Below, in pieces: positions 8,463 through 17,390 of a stretch of 64,000 nt of DNA (position 1 is its first letter; each line of letters begins with the position of its first letter). The translations under genes were made by a program, and so were the position numbers. The notes under the pieces are model-generated. The model searched no databases and was not told the DNA's origin. It saw only the letters and a list, made by a program, of their open reading frames with translations. The stretch spans positions 1 through 64,000 of the forward strand of contig CAJUFL010000012.1 in the NCBI GenBank assembly GCA_910585605.1, in the 5' to 3' direction. The DNA is from an uncultured Lachnospiraceae bacterium. Its GTDB lineage: Bacteria; Bacillota; Clostridia; Lachnospirales; Lachnospiraceae.

Positions 8463-8915
8463 TCATATAAAATCTTTCATCAGATCAAACTGAAACTCTA
8501 TCAGCAGCCAGTTCCTGATAATTGCAAACAAAATCACAATTACCAGATACGTATATAACAGACCGCATTTCTGATAAAAATGGACTTTTCCGTCTCTTCT
8601 TACCAAAGTAATAATGACACCGGCTTCATAATATAAAATCAAAATTGCTCCTAACACAATTGCAGGATTATAAATCAAAGAATGCAGTACCTGACCATGA
8701 AACAGAGCAAACAATGCCCTTGTCCCACCGCATCCGGGACAATATACATTAAAAAATTCATGCACAAAACAAGGAAATGAGGGAATCAAATGATAACGCT
8801 GTAGCAGCATAACAGCAATCATAAATAACGCACAACCTCCCAATGCTGCATTCACTATCATAAAATCCTTCCAAAGTACTCCATAATCAATCTTTGGTGT
8901 CTTTTTTGCTTCCAT
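8463..8915 (-). CDS. DUF2752 membrane protein
   Basis: This is a 150-residue membrane protein with about three helices. The DUF2752 signature CPGCGGTRALFALFHG is present, followed by SLIYNPAIVLG, which matches the family pattern of a CPxCGxTR motif followed by an NP pair. The function of the family is not established. The start at 8915 is chosen because AAGGA lies 6 nt upstream of that ATG, while the earlier ATG touches the ribosome site. It is divergent from the DUF4190 gene. Confidence 0.88.
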   Translation of the reverse strand: MEAKKTPKIDYGVLWKDFMIVNAALGGCALFMIAVMLLQRYHLIPSFPCFVHEFFNVYCPGCGGTRALFALFHGQVLHSLIYNPAIVLGAILILYYEAGVIITLVRRDGKVHFYQKCGLLYTYLVIVILFAIIRNWLLIEFQFDLMKDFI

Positions 8916-8975
8916 GTCCATTCCTTTTAAATATTTTTTTCATTATATCATGAACATTGCTCATGATCAGCATTC

Positions 8976-9009
8976 AGAAAAATCACCCTTGCAAGCAAGT
9001 GATTTTTCT
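8976..9009. terminator. Symmetric hairpin between divergent genes
   Basis: AGAAAAATCAC pairs perfectly with GTGATTTTTCT around a CCTTGCAAGCAA loop. It lies between two genes that point away from each other, where no terminator is needed. It could end an unseen small RNA or act as an operator. Confidence 0.45.
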
Positions 9010-9132
9010 TCATTATATCATAATCATAATTAAAATGCTATACACCGAATTCTTCTTTACATATCACACCATGAAATGATATAGTATGTATTAGATGCAA
9101 TCAGACACATTTTTATAATACAGGAGAAAATT

Positions 9133-9627
9133 ATGGACGAAAACAATAACAACAATCAAAAAGATATCATTAACCAGAATACAGCAGATTCTCATGAACA
9201 GATAACCGATTCAACTACAAAACCCGTTTCGGCATTTGATATGCCGCCAGAACGCAAGACTTATACAGCACCTGAAAATACGCAATATACCACTTATGAC
9301 ACCACTTCTTCATATAATACAGCTCCCAAAACTTCCTCATATAACTCATATAATACAGCTCCTGATGAAATTTCTCTTGGCTTTGGGATTGCCTCTCTTG
9401 TTCTCGGCATTCTCAGCATTATCACAAGCTGCTGCTGTGGTCTGGGTATCATTACCGGTATCCTTGGTATCATTTTTGGATGTGTTCAGCCACAAGACTA
9501 CACCGGAAAAAAACCCGGTATAGCAATCGCGGGGATTATCACCAGCTGTGTGGGCATTCTATTTAGCATATTAACGATCATTTATATGTTTCTTGTGGGC
9601 TCTCTTTCCGAGATTACCATGATGTAA
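9133..9627 (+). CDS. DUF4190 domain membrane protein
   Basis: This is a 164-residue protein. Residues 1-80 are a polar, low-complexity region rich in N, T and Y with two nearly identical SSYN-TAP segments. Residues 84-160 form two to three hydrophobic helices with the phrases LGFGIASLVLGILSII and GKKPGIAIAGIITSCVGIL, typical of DUF4190. The CCCG cluster in the first helix may be acylated or metal-linked, but this is speculative. AGGAG lies 7 nt before the start. It is a single gene; the family has no fixed function. Confidence 0.85.
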   Translation: MDENNNNNQKDIINQNTADSHEQITDSTTKPVSAFDMPPERKTYTAPENTQYTTYDTTSSYNTAPKTSSYNSYNTAPDEISLGFGIASLVLGILSIITSCCCGLGIITGILGIIFGCVQPQDYTGKKPGIAIAGIITSCVGILFSILTIIYMFLVGSLSEITMM

Positions 9628-9653
9628 GTGCCCTCATTAACAAATCAAAACCC

Positions 9654-10013
9654 TTACTCACTGATATGCTCCAGCCCCTGCTCAAAAATATGCTTAATAT
9701 GTTCATCATCCAGAGAGTAATAAACTACCTTGCCATCCTTCCGGTTTTTCACCAGTTTCGCTGACTTTAAGACGCGCAGCTGATGGGAAATGGAAGACTG
9801 GCTCATTCCCAGCAGAATAGAAATATCACATACACACATTTCACTCTCAAACAGCGCACATAAGATACGCACTCTGGTAGTATCCCCAAACACTTTAAAC
9901 AATTCTGCCAAATCATACAACCTCTCATCATCCGGCATTAATTTTTTTACCTTTTTCACCACATCCTGATGAATTGCATTGCATTCACAAATCTCTGCAT
10001 GTTTGTCGTCCAT
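9654..10013 (-). CDS. ArsR/SmtB-family metal-sensing repressor
   Basis: This is a 119-residue winged-helix regulator. The core FKVFGDTTRVRILCALFESEMCVCD and the recognition helix MSQSSISHQLRVLKSA are typical of the ArsR family. Possible metal ligands are the CEC in the N-terminal arm, CVC at the start of the wing helix, and the C-terminal DDEHIKHIFEQGLEHI, which resembles the alpha-5 zinc site of CzrA/SmtB. The start at 10013 has AGGAGG at 8 nt. It closes the reverse-strand run below the foldase genes, and no metal exporter is adjacent, so its regulated target lies elsewhere or outside the window. Confidence 0.9.
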   Translation of the reverse strand: MDDKHAEICECNAIHQDVVKKVKKLMPDDERLYDLAELFKVFGDTTRVRILCALFESEMCVCDISILLGMSQSSISHQLRVLKSAKLVKNRKDGKVVYYSLDDEHIKHIFEQGLEHISE

Positions 10014-10049
10014 TTTTCCCTCCTGTAAAAATATTCCCATTGAGTCTTT

Positions 10050-11081
10050 CTATTTTCCTGTTTCCGAGAACGGAAAACGATTTACCAGTTTCATATCGAC
10101 ATCCTCACTGATATTAAAATGGGAATCAAAATGCTTTAACCATTCCTCATACACTCCACTGAAATATTCTTTCTGTTTCTTTGCAATAATTGCTTCTTTA
10201 TTCTTTTTCGTAAGTTCCTGATCGTTGGCCTGTAACATTTTAAATATATGATATCCATATTCGCTTTGAATCACGGTACTGACTTCTCCATCCGATAATG
10301 CCAAAATCTTCTCTGTTATGGATTCTCCATATTCCTCGATCATATCTGTCCTTGACATCGTATAGGAACCGGAATATTCCAAATTATACTTATCCACTAT
10401 CGTGTCATAAGAGACATCTTCCTCCTGTGCCAGCGAAGATAGTGCCTCATTTGCTTTTTCTAACTGGGTTGCTTTTTTCTCATCCGTATATTCCTCTACA
10501 CTTCCATCCTTTTTCACACGATGGCACTCAAATACCATATCATAAAATGTGGTCATTCTTGCTTCTTCCTCGGATATTTCAAAATCATAATCCGAAATCA
10601 TCTGATTATAGACCTTTTCTGCAATCATATTCTCTTCAATTACTTGAATTACAATCTCTTTGGTCACTTCCGTTTCTGCACGATCCTTCTCTGTCAATCC
10701 TTTATAAAATGCTGCTGCTGTATTTTCCGCCTCTGCCTTTTCCCCGTCACTTAAGAATATATTCATATCTTCTGCCTGAGATGTTAACACCTTAATACGG
10801 TTAATATTATTGATCAAATCCTTTATCGTTACATCTCTTACCGTACTCTTTCCGTCATCCGTTGTAAGCTCCAGACTCCAGACTCCGTTCCCGTATGTTT
10901 TCTGATAATCCTCCTCGACTGTTTTTGCATAGACATAAAATTCTCCAAAAGTAATCGTACAATCACCAAATTTGTACACGATGTTTTGTATATCTTCCGT
11001 TTCATCCTTGCCACAGGCGGCAAATGTCCATATACATAATACACTCAGGAAAATTGCCAATAATCTTTTTTTGTACTGCAT
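10050..11081 (-). CDS. PrsA/SurA-like peptidyl-prolyl isomerase lipoprotein
   Basis: This is a 343-residue lipoprotein. It has a positively charged N-terminus and a hydrophobic stretch ending in the lipobox TFAAC (Cys22 or 23), so it is anchored on the outer face of the membrane. The middle is helical (SurA-N-like). The C-terminal half, from EEDVSYDTIVDKY to EYGYHIFKML, resembles a parvulin (rotamase) domain: YGYHIFK is the usual final strand. Family members help secreted proteins fold. It sits 3 bp after a related membrane-anchored gene, as a tandem pair downstream of mfd. Confidence 0.88.
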   Translation of the reverse strand: MQYKKRLLAIFLSVLCIWTFAACGKDETEDIQNIVYKFGDCTITFGEFYVYAKTVEEDYQKTYGNGVWSLELTTDDGKSTVRDVTIKDLINNINRIKVLTSQAEDMNIFLSDGEKAEAENTAAAFYKGLTEKDRAETEVTKEIVIQVIEENMIAEKVYNQMISDYDFEISEEEARMTTFYDMVFECHRVKKDGSVEEYTDEKKATQLEKANEALSSLAQEEDVSYDTIVDKYNLEYSGSYTMSRTDMIEEYGESITEKILALSDGEVSTVIQSEYGYHIFKMLQANDQELTKKNKEAIIAKKQKEYFSGVYEEWLKHFDSHFNISEDVDMKLVNRFPFSETGK

Positions 11082-11084
11082 CCA

Positions 11085-12209
11085 CTATTCCTCCACATAC
11101 TTTACAAAATCATATAAGGAAATATTCTCCCATGTGCTGCCCACAAAGTCTGCCCCGGAACCGGCTCCTGCTTCCTCATACCATTTTGTCTTATTCTCAT
11201 CTATCGTCTCCTGCTCCAGATCTGATTTATAATATCCCATAATCTGTTCCGCAATCTCCTCATTATTTTCCGTAATCATCTTGAGAATCCCATAGCAGCT
11301 TGCAGTCTCCAAAATCGGGCTGTATTCACCCTCTTTTAATTTTACTGCATATTCTGAAAACGGTTTCTCAAAACTTTCTGCCAGATTGCTTTCCTCTCCT
11401 GAAACATTAGATACCCCATATTTAACAGCTATCTCCTCAATGTCTGCCCCATCTTTTAATTCTTCGTACGCCTTTTCACAATCTTCTTTCTTTTTCTTTA
11501 TATCCTCTTCAGACAGCATAACCGGAGTTTCACCATCATCTTCTCTTACATAATCACCGTTTGCATCAGTCTCAACTTTTGGGAACAAAAGCATATACAT
11601 GGTACAATATTTTTGCTCTTCTACCTTCAGATCTTTTATAACGGATTCCTCCAAAGCATGTGCAAGATATCTCTGTGTATAAATTTCAATGACTCTTTCC
11701 TGAGTAATTCCCAGCTGCTTTAGAATACGTCCATCAACCGTACCCATATATTCCACGGCATCAACCCTGATGGCATCTCTGTCTTTTTCCGACAACGTAA
11801 TACCTTGTTGCTCCGCAATCTTTGCCTCTACTTTATAATCAGTGATAACCTGCAAAATCTTATCTTTGTAAAAATCATCCATACTGCTGCCATCTTGTGA
11901 AGTAGTATTTAACATATTGTCAGTAATTCCGATATTCATTACATTTTGCAATATACAAAGGTTTACTTCATCCAGAAAAACTTCTTCCCCACCTATACTA
12001 AAGACGGATTTTTGGGAGGGAACAGTTCCGGCACCTGAAATTTTCCATAATACAGCAGCTGCAATCATGATTCCCGCCACTGCAAAAACAACAGAAATAA
12101 GTAACTTTTTTCTTTTCCCTCTTTTTTCCAACGCCATACGCTCTTTTTTCAATGATGATTCCTTATCCCGCAGATTTGTTTTTTTACTTTTTTTCTTATT
12201 TGTTCCCAT
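11085..12209 (-). CDS. Membrane-anchored PPIase/SurA-like foldase
   Basis: This is a 374-residue protein with a basic, lysine-rich cytoplasmic tail (residues 1-35), a single membrane helix (about 36-57) and an extracellular domain. It resembles its downstream neighbour: a helical SurA-N-like part, then GADIEEIAVKYGVSN, and a C-terminal stretch ETASCYGILKMI that corresponds to the parvulin YGYHI strand. The first annotated start possibility (12260) would be TTG; the ATG at 12209 is preferred. The order is mfd, this gene, then the lipoprotein foldase, all on one strand with small gaps. Isomerase activity is not certain because the parvulin core is weak. Confidence 0.82.
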   Translation of the reverse strand: MGTNKKKSKKTNLRDKESSLKKERMALEKRGKRKKLLISVVFAVAGIMIAAAVLWKISGAGTVPSQKSVFSIGGEEVFLDEVNLCILQNVMNIGITDNMLNTTSQDGSSMDDFYKDKILQVITDYKVEAKIAEQQGITLSEKDRDAIRVDAVEYMGTVDGRILKQLGITQERVIEIYTQRYLAHALEESVIKDLKVEEQKYCTMYMLLFPKVETDANGDYVREDDGETPVMLSEEDIKKKKEDCEKAYEELKDGADIEEIAVKYGVSNVSGEESNLAESFEKPFSEYAVKLKEGEYSPILETASCYGILKMITENNEEIAEQIMGYYKSDLEQETIDENKTKWYEEAGAGSGADFVGSTWENISLYDFVKYVEE

Positions 12210-12273
12210 ATTTTCTTTTTCCCAGTCATTTATACTACAAATTTCTGCAATTATCTCCAATTATAATACATTC

Positions 12274-15200
12274 TCACCGTTCTATCAACTCATTGATTTC
12301 CTGTATGATACCCTCCAGCTCTCCAATAAAACTTTTTATACTCTTCTTCTCCATATCCACAACAAAACCTGGATTACTTCCTGCCACAATTCGAATATTG
12401 TTCAGATATTTTGCCAGAAAATCATCTAAGAGCTCTACTTTTATCTTAACTTCCGGTGCCATCTCAATATGCACCTGTTTGTTCTTATAACTAATAGATG
12501 TAATAAACGCTTCATGTGCCGCTGCTTTTATTCTTGCAACCGTAAGCAGATTCAGCACCTCATAAGGCGGCTCTCCGAAACGGTCCGTCAACTCATCCAG
12601 CATGTCTTCATAATCTTCTCTTGACCAAACCCCGGAAATCCTTTTGTAAAGCTCCAGCTTTGTCATTTCATTTTTCACATAGGTTGAAGGAATGAATGCA
12701 TCAATCGGAATCTCAATAGAGGTGGAAAATTCCTCCTTTGTCATTTCTCCCTTCTGCCGTAATATAGCATCATTCAGCATCTTACAATACAGATCATAAC
12801 CAACTGCCTCCATATGCCCTGACTGATCCGCTCCTAACAGATTGCCAGCTCCACGGATTTCAAGATCACGCATGGCGATCTTAAATCCTGATCCTAAGTC
12901 AGTAAACTCTCTGATCGCTTTCAGCCGCTTTTCTGCCGTTTCCTTTAACATTTTGTCCCTTTTGTACATAAGAAACGCATATGCTGTCTTATCGGAACGT
13001 CCCACACGCCCCCTTAACTGATAAAGCTGTGACAATCCAAAAATCTCCGCATCATGTATGATCATTGTATTTACATTGGCAATATCCAGTCCGGTTTCAA
13101 TAATCGTTGTAGTTACCAATACATCGATTTCCTTATTGATAAAGGCAAACATCACATCTTCCAATTCTTTTTCCTTCATCTGCCCATGGGCAAATGCAAT
13201 CCTCACATCAGGCATCAGCTTTGCCAGATCCGCTGCTACATCCGCTATCGTATTCACACGGTTATATACATAATACACCTGCCCTCCGCGGGACAGTTCC
13301 CTTGAAATCGCTTCTTTAACCAGCTCCGGATTATATTCCAGCACATAGGTCTGAATCGCCTTTCTATCCACCGGCGGCTCTTCCAGCAGGCTCATATCCC
13401 TGATTCCTATCAGACTCATATGAAGCGTTCTGGGAATCGGTGTAGCTGTAAGTGTCAGCACATCTACATCTTTTTTTATCTGTTTGATCTTTTCTTTATG
13501 TGTAACTCCAAACCGCTGTTCTTCATCAATGATCAAAAGTCCTAGCGTACTATAGTCCAAATCCTTAGAAAGCAGCCTATGCGTACCGATAATAATGTCA
13601 ATCTGTCCCTTCTTTAAATCCTCCAGCGTTTTTTTCTGTTCTTTTGCTGACAAAAATCTGGACAGCATCCCAACACGAACCGGAAAATCCTGCATACGTT
13701 CTTTAAAAGTATTATAGTGCTGCTGTGCCAGAATCGTAGTCGGCACCAGATATGCAACCTGTCTGCCATCTTGTATTGCCTTAAATGCCGCTCTGATAGC
13801 AATTTCCGTTTTCCCATATCCTACGTCGCCACAAATCAGGCGATCCATAATTTTTGTACTCTGCATATCGGATTTGGTTTCTTCTATCGCTTTTAACTGG
13901 TCTTCTGTCTCCTCATATGGAAACATTTCCTCAAACTCTTTCTGCCATACGGTATCCGGTGAAAAAGCAAAGCCTTCCTTTGCCTGGCGCACCGCATACA
14001 AATCCACCAATTCCTTCGCAATTTCCTTTACCCGTCCGCGGACTCTGGATTTGGTCTTTTCCCATTCTGTGCCGCCTAATTTATTCAGTTTGGGTCTTCT
14101 GCTCTCCTTGGACGAATATTTCTGTATCAGATCCAGCTGGGAGGCAAGTATAAACAGCTTTGCCCCACCACTGTATTCGATGGCAATATAATCTTTCGCC
14201 ACCTGGTCAACTTCTATTTTTTCTATTCCAAGATAAATACCCAGACCATGTTTTTCATGTACCACATAATCCCCTATGCTCAAATCATCAAAGCTCTTGA
14301 TTTTCTCTCCCGCATAGAGCGGTTTCCGTTTTGGTCTGGACTTTGTTTTTTTCTGTCCGAAAATATCTCCCTCTGTCAAGACTACCAGCTTTATCTCTGG
14401 TACGGAAAACCCTGCCTGTAATCTTCCATTTGTAATCATCATTTCAGACGCAGCCAGAATCCTGTCTTTATCTGCTGAAAAGAAACAATTGATATCCTGT
14501 TCCTGCAAATCCTTTGCAAGACGCTCTCCCCGCATAGACGACGGACAAAATAATAAAATACGGTACTCCTCTTTTTTCCAGCGTTTGATATCCTTTAAAA
14601 GCATCTCAAAATTATGACGGTATGTGGGCACCATTTTAGTATCAAAGGATATCCGTGTTTTAGGCTCAAATAAAGAATCCTCTTTTCCCAGAATGCTGAA
14701 CATCAGGGTATCCATTCCGGCAATCCTGCCTGCTACCGCCTTATAATCAAACAAAATATCAGCCTGACTTGGAAGCATATAGCCCCCTTCTATTCTGCTT
14801 ATCATACTTTCCCGAAATTCAATCTGGCAAGCTTCGGCCCTTGTCAAAACATGTACCGGATCATCCACAAATACCATCGTATCCTTAGGCATATAAGAAA
14901 GAAAACTTACCAATTCCTCATAAAATGCTCCTATATAGCTATCAATTCCCATGGCACTGTGGAAATAGGCAAGCTCCTCTTTTAATGCTTCTATCTCTTT
15001 ATTAATTCTGGCATAGGCTTCCGTTTTAAAATCCTCTTTCAGTTTTTTCGCATATGACTTATGTTCCTTTTGTATCCTATCAAGCCCTTCTGCAATCCTG
15101 TCCTCCTCTAAAATCATTTCTGCGGCTGGATAAACCAAAAGTGTCTGCACATTTTCAATACTTCTTTGGCTTTCCACGTCAAAGCTTCTGATACTGTCAA

Positions 15201-15789
15201 TCTCTTCTCCCCAAAGCTCTATACGAAAAGGACACTCACTACTCATAGGGAAGATATCCAGAATACCTCCCCTGACTGCAAACTGCCCTACACCATCCAC
15301 CCAGTCATTCCTCTCATAACCAAGTGAAACCAGTGTTTTTTTCATTTTCTCCAAATCCAGAACCTCACCAGACCGGAATGTTACAATATGTGCCTTAATT
15401 TCATCAATTGGCACAATTTTATTTAGAAGTGCATCAATTGAAACCACCACCGTGGATACCGTTCCCTCTATGATTCCCTTTACAACTTCCATCCGCTGTC
15501 TTAAAATGGTATGCCCATGAATATCCGCACTGTAAAATAAGATATCCTTCGATGGATAATATAGAATATTTCTGTCAAAAAAACCATAGGAATCCAATAT
15601 TTCTTTTGCCCTGTCTTCACTGTAGGTTATAATCAGCTTTATGCGGTCAGTTCCCAGACAATCCATCACATAATAACGGGCAAATCCATCCGTTCCGGTA
15701 ATCTCTACCGGCATATTTTTCTTCTTTTTCGCAAGTTCATATTTGCTCTCCAGATCCGACAATCGGAAAGGTGCTCTCAATACTTCCAT
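12274..15789 (-). CDS. mfd: Transcription-repair coupling factor Mfd
   Basis: Mfd is an 1171-residue ATP-dependent translocase that removes stalled RNA polymerase from DNA lesions and recruits UvrA. Domains in order: an N-terminal UvrB-like region (1-470), the CarD-like polymerase-interacting domain (around 500-570, SIGDYVVHEKHGLGIYLG), the RecG-like motor with GDVGYGKTE (about 656) and DEEQRFG (about 756), RGRVGRSDK in the second motor lobe, and the TRCF C-terminal domain (about 1020-1120). Length is normal. AGAGGG precedes the ATG. It begins 11 bp after pth, the usual pth-mfd order of Firmicutes. Confidence 0.98.
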   Translation of the reverse strand: MEVLRAPFRLSDLESKYELAKKKKNMPVEITGTDGFARYYVMDCLGTDRIKLIITYSEDRAKEILDSYGFFDRNILYYPSKDILFYSADIHGHTILRQRMEVVKGIIEGTVSTVVVSIDALLNKIVPIDEIKAHIVTFRSGEVLDLEKMKKTLVSLGYERNDWVDGVGQFAVRGGILDIFPMSSECPFRIELWGEEIDSIRSFDVESQRSIENVQTLLVYPAAEMILEEDRIAEGLDRIQKEHKSYAKKLKEDFKTEAYARINKEIEALKEELAYFHSAMGIDSYIGAFYEELVSFLSYMPKDTMVFVDDPVHVLTRAEACQIEFRESMISRIEGGYMLPSQADILFDYKAVAGRIAGMDTLMFSILGKEDSLFEPKTRISFDTKMVPTYRHNFEMLLKDIKRWKKEEYRILLFCPSSMRGERLAKDLQEQDINCFFSADKDRILAASEMMITNGRLQAGFSVPEIKLVVLTEGDIFGQKKTKSRPKRKPLYAGEKIKSFDDLSIGDYVVHEKHGLGIYLGIEKIEVDQVAKDYIAIEYSGGAKLFILASQLDLIQKYSSKESRRPKLNKLGGTEWEKTKSRVRGRVKEIAKELVDLYAVRQAKEGFAFSPDTVWQKEFEEMFPYEETEDQLKAIEETKSDMQSTKIMDRLICGDVGYGKTEIAIRAAFKAIQDGRQVAYLVPTTILAQQHYNTFKERMQDFPVRVGMLSRFLSAKEQKKTLEDLKKGQIDIIIGTHRLLSKDLDYSTLGLLIIDEEQRFGVTHKEKIKQIKKDVDVLTLTATPIPRTLHMSLIGIRDMSLLEEPPVDRKAIQTYVLEYNPELVKEAISRELSRGGQVYYVYNRVNTIADVAADLAKLMPDVRIAFAHGQMKEKELEDVMFAFINKEIDVLVTTTIIETGLDIANVNTMIIHDAEIFGLSQLYQLRGRVGRSDKTAYAFLMYKRDKMLKETAEKRLKAIREFTDLGSGFKIAMRDLEIRGAGNLLGADQSGHMEAVGYDLYCKMLNDAILRQKGEMTKEEFSTSIEIPIDAFIPSTYVKNEMTKLELYKRISGVWSREDYEDMLDELTDRFGEPPYEVLNLLTVARIKAAAHEAFITSISYKNKQVHIEMAPEVKIKVELLDDFLAKYLNNIRIVAGSNPGFVVDMEKKSIKSFIGELEGIIQEINELIER

Positions 15790-15800
15790 GTTTCCCTCTT

Positions 15801-16364
15801 CTATTTCCCATTATAATCGTTCATTGCCTTTGCCGTCTCGCCTGCCGCCAGCAGCCCCGCCGCCTTACACGCTTTCTCGTACCCATACCCCATCTCTTCC
15901 TGTTCTTCTTTTGAAAACCGTGAAAGCACATATGCTGCCAGATCCATTCTTGGTGGCTTCATTCCCACACCAATGCGGATTCTTGGAAAAGCATCCGTTC
16001 CCAGTAACGCAATAATATTCTTTATTCCGTTGTGCCCACCGGCACTTCCCTTTTCCCTGATTCTCAGCCTTCCCACATCCAGATTAATATCATCATATAT
16101 GACAATGATGTCCTCCGGCAGAATCCTGAAATAATTCGCTGCCGCCACAACGCTTTCCCCACTCAGATTCATAAAAGTCATCGGTTTCAGTAAAATGACT
16201 CTTTCCCCCTCCATTTTACCTTTCCCGGACAACCCCTTAAATTTAGCCGTGTCTACTGCTATATTATATTGTTTCGCTATTTCATCTATTACCTCAAATC
16301 CAACATTATGCCTTGTTCCCTGATATTGGGGTGTCGGATTTCCAAGTCCCACAATTAACTTCAT
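15801..16364 (-). CDS. pth: Peptidyl-tRNA hydrolase
   Basis: This is a 187-residue Pth enzyme, which recycles tRNAs by cleaving peptidyl-tRNA released from stalled ribosomes. Motifs: VGLGNPTPQYQGTRHNVGF with the catalytic His of RHNVG, LLKPMTFMNLSGESV, and DDINLDVGRLRIREKGSAGGHNGIKNI with the catalytic-region Asp and the GGHNG loop. Length is normal. It lies between the GlmU-like gene and mfd on the same strand. Confidence 0.98.
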   Translation of the reverse strand: MKLIVGLGNPTPQYQGTRHNVGFEVIDEIAKQYNIAVDTAKFKGLSGKGKMEGERVILLKPMTFMNLSGESVVAAANYFRILPEDIIVIYDDINLDVGRLRIREKGSAGGHNGIKNIIALLGTDAFPRIRIGVGMKPPRMDLAAYVLSRFSKEEQEEMGYGYEKACKAAGLLAAGETAKAMNDYNGK

Positions 16365-16429
16365 AAATTTATTCTAATCCTTTTCCTAAACAAAAACCGA
16401 AATCCGGTCATCTGATCTACCTGTACCTG

Positions 16430-17179
16430 TTATCTGCTCTTTCCCCGTTTTTGTAAAATCTGTTCTGCTTCTGTCAACTGCTCTGCGGAATTCACTCCTT
16501 TAATTTCATCTGCGTTTTCCACAATCACCGTGGCAACTTCACCAAGTCTTTCTGATTTTATAATCTCAATGGTATCTGTCAGATAATATTCACTCTGGGC
16601 ATTATCATTGTTAAGCTTTGAAAGTACCCTGCTTAAAATTGCCGAGTCAAAGACATACATACCGGAATTGATTTCGTCTACCCTTTGTTCCTCTAACGAA
16701 GCATCCTTTTGCTCCACAATCTTTACAAATTTCCCCCAGTTATCTTTAATGATGCGCCCATATCCCGCAGGGTCATCCAGTACCGCAGTCAATACTGTAA
16801 CCGCATTTTTCTCTGTCATATGTGCTGTCACCAATTTCTTCAATGTCTTGCCGGTAACCAGTGGAGTATCTCCGCAAAGTACCATTGTAAGACCTTCATT
16901 TCCGATAAATTCAGCAGCACATTTCACTGCGTGCCCGGTTCCCAATTGTTCCTCCTGCAATACATAATTCACCTTATCTCCCACAGTTTCTTTTACCATT
17001 TCTGCTTTGTGCCCCACAACCAGACAAATGTCAGCGGCTTCAGCTCCAGCCTCCGTTGCTGCCTCTATGGAGTATTCCACCATAGGTTTTCCTAATACTT
17101 CATGAAGCACCTTCGGCAGTTCTGACTTCATTCTGGTTCCTTTTCCTGCTGCTAAAATAACGGCTTTTATACGTTCCAT
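16430..17179 (-). CDS. GlmU-like UDP-GlcNAc pyrophosphorylase domain, no acetyltransferase domain
   Basis: This is a 249-residue nucleotidyltransferase matching the N-terminal half of GlmU: AVILAAGKGTRMKS (nucleotide loop), QLGTGHAV, LCGDTPLV and EINSGMYVFD. Full GlmU is about 450 residues and has a C-terminal left-handed beta-helix acetyltransferase domain; here the frame stops cleanly after the pyrophosphorylase part and the next gene follows 65 bp on. Either the acetylation step is done by another protein or the substrate differs. The start at 17179 is chosen because GGAGG is 9 nt upstream, while the earlier ATG directly abuts it. It sits upstream of pth and mfd. Confidence 0.9.
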   Translation of the reverse strand: MERIKAVILAAGKGTRMKSELPKVLHEVLGKPMVEYSIEAATEAGAEAADICLVVGHKAEMVKETVGDKVNYVLQEEQLGTGHAVKCAAEFIGNEGLTMVLCGDTPLVTGKTLKKLVTAHMTEKNAVTVLTAVLDDPAGYGRIIKDNWGKFVKIVEQKDASLEEQRVDEINSGMYVFDSAILSRVLSKLNNDNAQSEYYLTDTIEIIKSERLGEVATVIVENADEIKGVNSAEQLTEAEQILQKRGKSR

Positions 17180-17293
17180 TTCTTTCATCCTCCACTATTT
17201 ATAACTTCTTTTTGCATTGCAAAAGTAATTCCTGTCCACCGCTTACAGCGGCTTATTGCATTTCATATTATCAAATGCAATTACAGACACGCG

Positions 17294-17331
17294 AATAACT
17301 CAAACCCCGGTTTACAGAGGTTTGAGTTATT
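17294..17331. terminator. 13-bp perfect hairpin, terminator-like
   Basis: AATAACTCAAACC pairs with GGTTTGAGTTATT around a 12-nt loop. There is no T-run on either side. It lies after the stop of the leucine-rich gene, in a ~210-bp gap upstream of the GlmU-like gene. It may be a terminator of weak type or an mRNA-end stabiliser. Confidence 0.4.
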
Positions 17332-17390
17332 AAAAAGGTACTCGTATTCTATCACATTTTTTTATATTATGCCACAAAAAAATGACAGTG

